Of a DNA stretch of 64,000 bases, positions 44,707 to 53,600 are shown piece by piece. A model generated the notes under the pieces. That model was not told the origin of the DNA and made no database searches. It saw only the letters and a list, made by a program, of their open reading frames with translations. Source of the stretch: Arthrobacter sp. 9AX (GTDB taxonomy: Bacteria; Actinomycetota; Actinomycetes; Actinomycetales; Micrococcaceae); assembly GCF_902506095.1 (NCBI RefSeq), contig NZ_LR733293.1, positions 1,257,103-1,321,102 on the forward strand, read 5' to 3'. Every line of letters begins with the position of its first letter. The first letter of the stretch is position 1. A program made the translations under genes and the position numbers.

Positions 44707-46293
44707 TTAGTCCGTTTCGGCGGCCATCAACTCGACGGGGACCTGTGCTCGTGATGACAGCTGCCGAGCAACCCTCTCGAGTCTTTGCTCTAGAAATTCA
44801 GCGGGATTCTTAAGAAGTTCCGGCGTCTCTATCAAATGCGAAGCCAAAGTAGCTGGTTGGAACTCGTCAAGGTCAATTATCCCCGCTTTGGCAGTTTGAC
44901 GCCCGACCAGCAGCATTCCAAGAGTAAGAAGGTGAGCTGAGGAAATTTGTGGCACATCCCTACCCAGGACGCTAACAGCCGCGATGTTACTGGCGTCGAA
45001 GAAGGCGGTGGGTACGCCCTCAACTGGGTCTATGGGTCCTGCGGTTGCTAACAGGCAAAGTAGCCCACGATGGAGAGAACCGAATTGACGTTTATTGACA
45101 GAAAGCATTAGCTCCTTGTCCAGTTCAATCCGGTCTGGCAGTGGGTCACGGCCACCCAGGAGGGCCTGAAAATCCTCTACAGCGCGTGTATTGGACGCAA
45201 CATCGTACCTTCCTTGGAAGACAGACTTCCAAAACCACGACTCTACAAACGACGTGTGGCTGTCCAACTCTCCCTCCAGGGCCAGGCCCCCGAGGATGGA
45301 TAGCTGAACGCGGAAAGGCATCCAGTCCGGATCCAGCACTCCGAGGCGTTGTTGGGCAAAAATGACAGCACGTGACATAGCTTCAACGCTCGGCTCCCAC
45401 AAGTCTCGAACGACGGTGCCTGGGAGCTCCAAGACGTCATGTTGACGAACGCTATGACGTGCCCGCAGCGCAATCAAGCTCAGAACCGGAAGCCCGTCAC
45501 CCTCAAGGTAGGCGGCCAGTCCAGGGTGCTCACGTTGAGCGGTCTCCCAGCGGTGCCGGAGGTTGAAGTGTTGTGTGAAGGACTTAGCGACCATGAGATC
45601 GAAAGTCCCGAGCGCTTGACCCAGCCTGTTGACTCGTTCAAAGATCCTAGCAACGGCCTCAGGATGTACCTCATCATCAATTACAACGGCCGGTATCTCA
45701 TACCGGTCCAAGCCAGAGAGAAAGTCGACATATAGGTCGGTAATGCGCCGTTTCGAATCGGCGCGAACCTCGTGCTCTAGGGCTTCGTCCCGCCACGCGT
45801 AGAAAGCGGACGGACTTCTCAGCGCTGATACGGGCAGAAGATTGTGTTCATACTCCCGCCGTGGATTGCCGTAGTAGCGCTCCCACCGCTTGCTTGGGAC
45901 AGCGACAATAGCTTCTTCGAGGTCCTCGATGGTTTCTCTGTCGGCTATAACGTCGAGACGTATGGCGTAGCGGAAGGAACCTCTCCCGTAGAGCGCTTGG
46001 TATAGAGAGGTCAGCCGCTGTTGCCCGTCCAGGACTACCATTTGGTAAGGAGGCGACGCCCGCGGCGCGCCTTCAATCTCGCGAACAGAAAAAAAGAATT
46101 GCGACTTGCCAGGAAGCAACAGCAGACTGCCAATTGGCCATCCCGTTAAGCATGTGGCCAGCAACTGCTTGACTGCCCCATTGTCCCACTGAAAGTCGCG
46201 CTGAAATTCGGGTAGAACGATCCGGCCTTCATGTATGCCAGAAAGAATACGAGACAAATCGTAATTGCGACCATGTGTTTTTTCTAGTCCCAC
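44707..46293 (-). CDS. DUF262-domain protein (GmrS-like) without an HNH domain
   Basis: The 528-residue protein starts at a GTG one base after the stop of the membrane-protein gene. The DUF262 ParB-like motifs are IVLPEFQRDFQWDNGAVKQL (residues 25-44) and LDGQQRLTSLYQALYGRG (88-105), the nucleotide-hydrolysing loop of GmrSD-type systems. No DUF1524 HNH motif is seen in the C-terminal half, so it is not a complete GmrSD fusion. With its two-helix membrane partner it forms a two-gene unit in lower-GC DNA. A defence role is inferred from the family and neighbours. Confidence 0.8.
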   Translation of the reverse strand: MGLEKTHGRNYDLSRILSGIHEGRIVLPEFQRDFQWDNGAVKQLLATCLTGWPIGSLLLLPGKSQFFFSVREIEGAPRASPPYQMVVLDGQQRLTSLYQALYGRGSFRYAIRLDVIADRETIEDLEEAIVAVPSKRWERYYGNPRREYEHNLLPVSALRSPSAFYAWRDEALEHEVRADSKRRITDLYVDFLSGLDRYEIPAVVIDDEVHPEAVARIFERVNRLGQALGTFDLMVAKSFTQHFNLRHRWETAQREHPGLAAYLEGDGLPVLSLIALRARHSVRQHDVLELPGTVVRDLWEPSVEAMSRAVIFAQQRLGVLDPDWMPFRVQLSILGGLALEGELDSHTSFVESWFWKSVFQGRYDVASNTRAVEDFQALLGGRDPLPDRIELDKELMLSVNKRQFGSLHRGLLCLLATAGPIDPVEGVPTAFFDASNIAAVSVLGRDVPQISSAHLLTLGMLLVGRQTAKAGIIDLDEFQPATLASHLIETPELLKNPAEFLEQRLERVARQLSSRAQVPVELMAAETD

Positions 46294-46294
46294 T

Positions 46295-47092
46295 TCACTC
46301 CTCGATCAAGTGATCGTCGTTTTCTTCGGCGCGGTCCGAATAGCGTGGCGCCTTTGAATTACTCTGGAACCTGTTTATCGAGTCATCTAGCCATTGAATG
46401 CTGGGATAGGTACCTCGGTCGGAGCGCAACAGAAGCGCATAATTTTGACCACGATGTCCGTCGAGGGGATCAATAAACAAGGCGTAGCGTTGATCACACC
46501 TCAGATATGCGTGGCGCGCTGGGGCCTGAGTGGTGCGTATCACGAGACTGCTCTTCTTATGGCGTTTTGATTTTTTCCAGTCATCCTCGACATCTTGAAT
46601 GACTTCTTCGAGGATGCTTCTGTAGGTGTTCGATTCTTGACCTAGTTGGTTTGCCACGGTTTCAAGGGTGGAACTCGAAGGATCTAGAAAATGAAGCTCT
46701 ACTTCCTTTGGTCTCTCAGCAGAGCGATCCAGTATATGGTGCCAGATCAGAGTTCGAAACGATGAAGGATCATTCGTGTAGCACTGGATCGTTCTCGCAA
46801 ACGGAACAAAGCTTGACCAGTCCACATTGTTGAGTGCTTGCATTCCATCGAGCCCAGATTCCACTAGTCGCCGATCTGAAGCCATGTATGACATCAAGTC
46901 TCGGGCTACTGTTTGCCGGAGAAAAAGATCAGAAACACCATTGACAAGGCCCACCGTTATTACAACAGCTCCAAATGTGGACACGAGGGCGCCCCAGGGA
47001 ACAGGCAGTACCGTCGACCACCACATCAAGATCAGGCCAACTACGATGCATGCGAGCACTATGAGCAGTACTCGTCCCGAAGTAGCCTTCAT
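46295..47092 (-). CDS. two-helix membrane protein paired with DUF262
   Basis: The 265-residue protein has two hydrophobic helices at about residues 7-25 (VLLIVLACIVVGLILMWW) and 33-50 (WGALVSTFGAVVITVGLV), then about 210 soluble residues. I recognise no enzyme motif. The soluble part is rich in charged residues, with WKKSKRHKKSSLVIRTTQA near 175. It precedes the DUF262 gene with one base between stop and start. A membrane effector or sensor partnered with a DUF262 nucleotide-hydrolysing protein is one reading; it is not proven. Confidence 0.65.
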   Translation of the reverse strand: MKATSGRVLLIVLACIVVGLILMWWSTVLPVPWGALVSTFGAVVITVGLVNGVSDLFLRQTVARDLMSYMASDRRLVESGLDGMQALNNVDWSSFVPFARTIQCYTNDPSSFRTLIWHHILDRSAERPKEVELHFLDPSSSTLETVANQLGQESNTYRSILEEVIQDVEDDWKKSKRHKKSSLVIRTTQAPARHAYLRCDQRYALFIDPLDGHRGQNYALLLRSDRGTYPSIQWLDDSINRFQSNSKAPRYSDRAEENDDHLIEE

Positions 47093-47273
47093 CGTTCCCC
47101 TTACCCCTGTGTCTTTAAACTGGGCACTTGTTCCTCCACGAGACGTTATTGGTTCTACACCGATGACGCCCTAGTGCGACAATAACCGCAATCGGTAGTA
47201 ATCCAACAATTACGATCGGGGATTTCCTTTCGGTCTTCTTTGGCAAGAGTGCAGGAGGCCGTACCCTAGCGAA

Positions 47274-50200
47274 GTGATCAACTTTGACGGCGAACAGGGA
47301 CAGTTGCCTCCCGGCTTGTATGAATTGCTCAGTACAGATTCGCTCGCGCATCGTCTAAATAGCGATTTGGACCATCAGCCCATCTTCTTGCAGGTTGAAG
47401 ATGAAGATGCCCCAGACATCCTGACCCGGCACGTTTCCGATGCCGTCCGGCAAGCCTTGGCAGTAGCTAAGCCAGCCCTCAGGGTGGGCCTAGCTAACCG
47501 GCTTCTCCAAGAACTGAGCACCACGGACCGAATAGTGGACGGCCCGGCCCAACTTCAGTCACTCCATCGCCCCGATGCAATCACGCGCCGGCAGCTCCGC
47601 AGGCCCACGATAAAGCTCAGCGACTCCGCGCTTCTCACCAACAGCAAGGACGAACCCAACCTGGCCGCAGAACTCCGGGCCGAAATCGGGTCCGCCGACA
47701 CAGTCGACCTTCTCTGCGCCTTTGTCCGCTGGACTGGTTTGCGGCTCCTGGAGCCTGCCTTAGAGCAACTCAGAGAACGAGGTGCCAGGCTCCGGGTCAT
47801 CACCACCACATATATGGGCGCCACCGAACGCCGCGCCATTGACGAACTCGTCAAGAGGTACGGGGCCGAGGTGAAGATCAGCTACGAAACCCAGGCCACA
47901 AGGCTGCATGCCAAGGCCTGGCTATTCCGCCGTAACACCGGCTTCGACACCGCCTACGTTGGCAGCTCCAACCTGAGCCAAGCTGCCCTCCTGGACGGGC
48001 TGGAATGGAACGTCCGGCTTAGTTCCGTCGCAACCCCCGCCCTCCTGCAGAAGTTCGAGGTCACCTTCGACAGCTACTGGGAGCAGCGAGCTTTCCAAAG
48101 CTACGCTCCGGAACGCGACGGCGAAAAGCTGGACGCTGCACTGGAGCGCAACGGCGGACGTCGTACCTCGGCCCCGGACGCCGCCACTGGGCTCGAGGTT
48201 CAGCCGTTCTTACATCAGGAGGAGATGCTGGAGGACCTGGAAGCGGAGCGGCTCAAGGGCTACAACCGCAATCTTCTGGTCGCCGCCACGGGCACCGGCA
48301 AAACAGTCATCGCGGCTCTGGACTATAAACGGCTAAGCGAGGCTGCCGGCAGAGACCTAAAGCTGCTTTTCGTAGCCCACCGGCAGGAAATCCTGAAGCA
48401 AGCGATGCGCACCTACCGTGATGTCATGCAGGACGGTGCCTTCGGTGAACTCTATGTAGGGGACCACAAGCCGCAAGAGTGGAAACACATCTTCGCGTCC
48501 GTCCAATCGCTGTCTTCCCTCGGAATCGAGCAGCTGGAGCCTGCCTTCTTCGACGTCGTCGTCATCGATGAGTTCCACCACGCCATGGCACCCACGTACC
48601 GCCGCCTACTGGACCATCTAAAACCGCAGCAGCTCCTCGGACTCACGGCGACCCCAGAACGCGGCGACGGCGTGGACGTCGCCAAGCAGTTCTTCGATGG
48701 CCGCGCGGCCAGCGAGCTAAGGCTTTGGGACGCCTTGGATGCTGACCTGCTGGTGCCGTTCCACTACTTCGGCGTCTCGGACGACGTCGACCTGAGCCAA
48801 TTGGAATGGAAGCGCGGCAGCTACGACACCACCCAGCTGAGCGCCCTCTACACAGGAAACGACGCCCGCGCCGCCAAGGTGATCCGCGAACTCAGGGACA
48901 AAGTCACCAGCACCGACCAGATGCGGGCCATCGGCTTCTGCGTCTCCGTGCAGCACGCTCACTACATGGCGGAGGTGTTCAACCGGGCCGGCATTGCGTC
49001 CGTTGCCGTCGACGGCACTACTGATAATGCTGACCGCGAGGAAGCCCTCAGGCGCCTGGGGAAGCGGGAGATCAACTGCATCTTCGCCGTCGACCTTTTC
49101 AATGAAGGCCTGGACCTGCCGCAGGTGGACACTATCCTGCTGCTCCGGCCTACGCAGAGTGCCACGGTCTTCATCCAGCAGCTGGGCCGCGGGCTGCGCC
49201 GTGCCGAGGGCAAAGCGGTGCTGACGGTCCTGGACTTCATCGGCCAGCAGCGCCGCGAGTTCCGCTTTGACCTGCGCTACCGGGCGCTGACCGGCTACGG
49301 GCGCAAGGAGCTGGAGAAGGCTGTCGAGGACGAGTTCCCGTACCTGCCCTCCGGCTCGCAGATCGTGCTGGACCGGGTGGCGCAGAAGGTGGTCCTGGAC
49401 AACATCAAGGCACAGCTGCGGTTCAATCGGGCACAGCTGGTCCGGGACATCGCCTCGTACGCCGAGATTGAGCTGGAGGCCTATCTGGAGCGGTCGGGGA
49501 ATGACATGAAGACAATCTACCGGTCCACCAGGGACTCATGGACCGGCTACCTCCGGCAGGCAGGGCTGATCGAAGGCTACTCGCCCCTGGAGACTGTGCT
49601 TCGGGGGAAGATCGAGGAGCTCTCCGACGCCGATGAGAAGAAGCTCCTCGGCCGGATGGCCGCGCTGATCCACGTCGACGATCCGGAACGTACCGACGCC
49701 TATTCCAAGCTGGTCGCTCCAGACGCGCCCCGCTATGCGGAGCTTGGCATGCGGGAGCAGACGTTCGCCCGCATGCTGTTCTACACGCTCTGGGACGACG
49801 GCGGCGGGTTTCAGACGTACGACGCCGGACTCGACTACCTGCGCGGCTACCAGTTTGTGTGCCGCGAGATCCGCCAGGTGGTGAAGCTGGGAGTGGCGGC
49901 ATCGAAACATGCAGCGAAGAGCCTTGGCGCAGGGCTGCAGCACATCCCGCTGCTCTCGCATGCCACCTACCGCCGCGAAGAGGTTCTGGCAGCGTTGCAG
50001 TACGGGTCGCTGGAGCTCGGCAAGAACGTGCAGCACCGCGAGGGCGTGGCCTGGTGCCCGGCCACGTCAACCGACGCCTTCTTTGTCACGCTCAACAAGG
50101 ACGACAAGAAGCACTCGGCCACGACCATGTACAAGGACTATGCGATCAGCCCGGAGCTGTTCCACTGGGAGTCGCAGAATGCGACGTCACCAAGCAGCCC

Positions 50201-50423
50201 GACAGGGCGGCGCTACCTTGACCGGACTTCGCACGGCTCGAAGATTCTCATCTTCACTCGAGATACTTCAGAGGACGAGACCGGGCTGACCGTTCCGTAT
50301 ACGTGTCTCGGGCAGGTGGACTATGTACAGCATGCAGGGGAGAAGCCGATCGCGATCACGTGGAAGCTGCACCGGCCTATGCCGGCGGACGTGTATGCGT
50401 TGGCTGCTGCGGTGGCTCAATGA
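47274..50423 (+). CDS. PLD-nuclease / SF2 helicase / DUF3427 protein
   Basis: The 1049-residue protein has three parts. A phospholipase-D nuclease-like domain covers residues 110-270, with the single HxK motif RLHAKAWLFRR at 210-220 and VGSSNLS at 229-235. An SF2 helicase follows, with Walker A ATGTGKTVIAALDYK (residues 338-352), DEFHH (432-436) and motif VI QQLGRGLRRAEGK near 636. The C-terminal part (about 700-1049) is a DUF3427-type domain. Proteins of this order occur in restriction and defence loci. The GTG start follows aggagg at a rather long distance, so the exact start is uncertain. Confidence 0.85.
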   Translation: MINFDGEQGQLPPGLYELLSTDSLAHRLNSDLDHQPIFLQVEDEDAPDILTRHVSDAVRQALAVAKPALRVGLANRLLQELSTTDRIVDGPAQLQSLHRPDAITRRQLRRPTIKLSDSALLTNSKDEPNLAAELRAEIGSADTVDLLCAFVRWTGLRLLEPALEQLRERGARLRVITTTYMGATERRAIDELVKRYGAEVKISYETQATRLHAKAWLFRRNTGFDTAYVGSSNLSQAALLDGLEWNVRLSSVATPALLQKFEVTFDSYWEQRAFQSYAPERDGEKLDAALERNGGRRTSAPDAATGLEVQPFLHQEEMLEDLEAERLKGYNRNLLVAATGTGKTVIAALDYKRLSEAAGRDLKLLFVAHRQEILKQAMRTYRDVMQDGAFGELYVGDHKPQEWKHIFASVQSLSSLGIEQLEPAFFDVVVIDEFHHAMAPTYRRLLDHLKPQQLLGLTATPERGDGVDVAKQFFDGRAASELRLWDALDADLLVPFHYFGVSDDVDLSQLEWKRGSYDTTQLSALYTGNDARAAKVIRELRDKVTSTDQMRAIGFCVSVQHAHYMAEVFNRAGIASVAVDGTTDNADREEALRRLGKREINCIFAVDLFNEGLDLPQVDTILLLRPTQSATVFIQQLGRGLRRAEGKAVLTVLDFIGQQRREFRFDLRYRALTGYGRKELEKAVEDEFPYLPSGSQIVLDRVAQKVVLDNIKAQLRFNRAQLVRDIASYAEIELEAYLERSGNDMKTIYRSTRDSWTGYLRQAGLIEGYSPLETVLRGKIEELSDADEKKLLGRMAALIHVDDPERTDAYSKLVAPDAPRYAELGMREQTFARMLFYTLWDDGGGFQTYDAGLDYLRGYQFVCREIRQVVKLGVAASKHAAKSLGAGLQHIPLLSHATYRREEVLAALQYGSLELGKNVQHREGVAWCPATSTDAFFVTLNKDDKKHSATTMYKDYAISPELFHWESQNATSPSSPTGRRYLDRTSHGSKILIFTRDTSEDETGLTVPYTCLGQVDYVQHAGEKPIAITWKLHRPMPADVYALAAAVAQ

Positions 50424-50603
50424 CGAATGAAGCCTCCTGACCGCGCTGCCAATGCCGCCACTGCTGACGTCCTGAACGCACCGGGGCCGGCGGCTTTCGC
50501 GACGCGAGGACCGAATGGCGTCGCCACTCTAACCCATGTCCTAAGATCAAGGGTGCCGGCCCCGTGCCGGTTCTCTATTGCCTGACTGCCACTGGGGGCC
50601 TTT

Positions 50604-53600
50604 GTGTCGACTACTTTTGATCAGCTTCTTGATTCCTACCGTGGTCTTGCTGATTCGGAGCGGATGAAAGGTAGTTATTTTGAGCAGTTGATCGAGCAGT
50701 ATTTGGAACACGATGGGGTCCAGGCGCCCCAGTACACGAACGTCTGGTTGTGGCGTGACTGGCCGGGCCGGAACGGCAAGCCGGATACGGGCATTGACCT
50801 GGTGGCCGAGCGCGCGGACGGCGGGTTCACGGCGATCCAGTGCAAGTTCTACGCCGAGACCCACACCATGCAGAAGAGCGACATTGACTCGTTCATCTCG
50901 GCCTCGGGCAAAGAGCCGTTCACTCACAGGCTGATTGTGTCGACGACGTCGAAGTGGACCCAGAACGCCGAGGAGATGCTGGACAGCCAGCACATTCCGG
51001 TTCAGCGCATCGGACTCTCGGATTTCCGCCACTCCAACATTGACTGGTCCACGTATGAGCTGACGGATCCGTCCAAGGCTCCGAAGCTGCACGAGAAGAA
51101 GCAGCTGCGCCCGCACCAGCACGAAGCAGTCACTGCCACGATGAAGGGATTCATCGACAACAACCGGGGCAAGCTGATCATGGCCTGCGGCACCGGCAAG
51201 ACCTTCACGGCGCTCAAGGTAGCCGAGCGTTTCGCTGAGATGGAGGGACACGCCCGGATCCTTTTCCTGGTCCCGTCCCTGGCTCTGATGTCCCAGTCTC
51301 TCAAGGAGTGGTCGGACGAGACCGAGCAGCCCATGCACGCCTACGCGGTCTGCTCGGACGTGAAGGTCGGGCGGCAGAAGAACTCGGACCTGACCGACGT
51401 AGCGATTCATGACCTCCAGATCCCGGCCACTACTGACGGCAAAACCCTCGTCGAGGCCATGGGGAAGAAGGAACTGGACGAGGGGATGACGGTCGTCTTC
51501 TCGACCTACCAGTCCATCGACGCCGTCGCCCAGGCCCAGCAGGCCGGTCTGCCGGACTTCGACCTCATCATCTGCGACGAAGCGCACCGCACCACCGGAG
51601 CCACCCTGGCCGGCACCGAGGAGTCGCACTTCGTCAAGGTCCACCGCAACGACGTCATCGCCGGCGGCAAGCGGCTGTACATGACGGCCACCCCGCGCCT
51701 CTTCAACGACGACACGAAGAACGCGGCCATGGAGAAGGACGCCATCCTGTGCTCCATGGATGACGAGACCATGTACGGCCCGGTGTTCTACCGGATCGGC
51801 TTCGGCGAAGCCGTCACGAACAAACTCCTGGCCGACTACAAAGTCCTGGTCCTGGGCGTGGAGGAAACCCAGGTGGTGTCCTCCTTCCAAGACCAGCTCG
51901 CCGACTCCAACATGGAACTGAACATCGACGACGTCGCCAAGCTGATCGGCTGCTGGAACGGTCTGGCCAAGCGCCGCTCAGGAACGCATGAGACATCTTT
52001 CGGCAACGACCGCGCCCCGATGAAGCGCGCGGTCGCGTTCAACCGCGACATCAAGTCCTCCAAGCTGGTCGAATCCGAATTCGAAGAGCTCGTCCGGGTG
52101 CACCTGACAAACCTGGAGAACGACGATCCCACCGATGACCTCAAGGTCCAGGTGAAGCACATCGACGGCGGCTTCAACGCCGTCGCCCGCGCCGAACGCC
52201 TGGACTGGCTGAAAGAAGAGATTAGCCACGACGGCGGCAAGCCCACCTGCCGGATCCTGACCAACGCTCGGTGCCTCACCGAAGGCGTGGACGTGCCTTC
52301 CCTGGACGCGGTGCTGTTCCTGAACCCGCGGAACTCCATGGTGGACGTGATCCAGGCCGTGGGCCGTGTCATGCGCATTGCCAAGGGCAAGCAGTTCGGC
52401 TACATTGTGCTGCCGATCGCGATCCCAGAGGGAATGTCCACCTCCGAGGCCCTGAAGGACAACACCCGCTACAAGGTCGTCTGGCAAGTCCTCCAGGCCC
52501 TGCGCGCCCATGACGAGCGCATGGATGCCGCGATCAACCAGATCGAGCTCAACCACAATGCCCCCGAATCGATCGTGATCGAGACGGTGGACTTGACGCC
52601 GAAAAAGAAGAAGGGTCCGGGCATCGGCGACCCGGAACACGTTCAGCCCGAGGACAAGGACTACGAACAGCCCACCCTGCAGTTCCCGGTAGACGACTGG
52701 AAGGACGCTGTCTACGCAAAGATCGTGGACAAGTGCGGCAACCGGATGTACTGGGAGGACTGGTCCAAGGACATCGCGGACATCGCCAACAAGCACATCG
52801 TCCTGATCAACAACCTGCTCGAACAGGCCGACACCGGGCACCGCAAAGCCTTCGATGACTTCATCCAGGGTCTTCAGGAAAGCCTGAACCCGGACATAGA
52901 CCAGGCTCAGGCCGTCGAAATGCTCGCCCAACACCTGGTCACCAAGCCTGTCTTCGATGCCATGTTTACGGACTCCAACTTCACCGAACACAACCCGGTG
53001 TCCCTGGCGATGCAGAACATCCTCAACCAGCTTGACGATCACTCGGCGTTCGAGAAGGAACGCGCCGGTCTGGAGAAGTTCTACGATTCCGTGCGTGCTC
53101 GGGTGAAGTCCATCGACAACGCTGCCGCGAAGCAGAAGATCATTCTGGAGTTGTACGACAACTTCTTCCGGAACGCGTTCCCTCGCGTGGCAGACCGGCT
53201 CGGCATCGTCTTCACGCCGGTACCAGTGGTGGACTACATCCTTCGATCCGCCGACGCTGCCCTGCGGCTGGGGTTCGGCAAGTCCCTTTCCGACGAGGGC
53301 GTTTCCGTTCTCGAACCCTTCGTAGGTACCGGAACATTCGTCACGCGACTGTTGCAGTCCGGGCTAATTAAACCGAAGGACTTGCACCGCAAGTACACGC
53401 AGGAGCTCTTCGCCAACGAAATCGTGCTGCTCAGCTACTACATCGCCGCCATCAACATCGAGACCGTCTTCGCGGAAGAATCCTCACGCCTTGGGCTTGA
53501 CCACGGTTATGTCCCGTTCGACGGAATTGCCCTGACGGACACATTCCAGCTCAACGAGGCGGACGGGCAGATTGAGTCTAGCGAGTTCTTCCCCGAGAAC

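Noticed and set aside
50547..51890. 447-residue minus-strand frame opposite the Type ISP gene
   Set aside because: It lies opposite the nuclease and helicase motifs and shows no family features.
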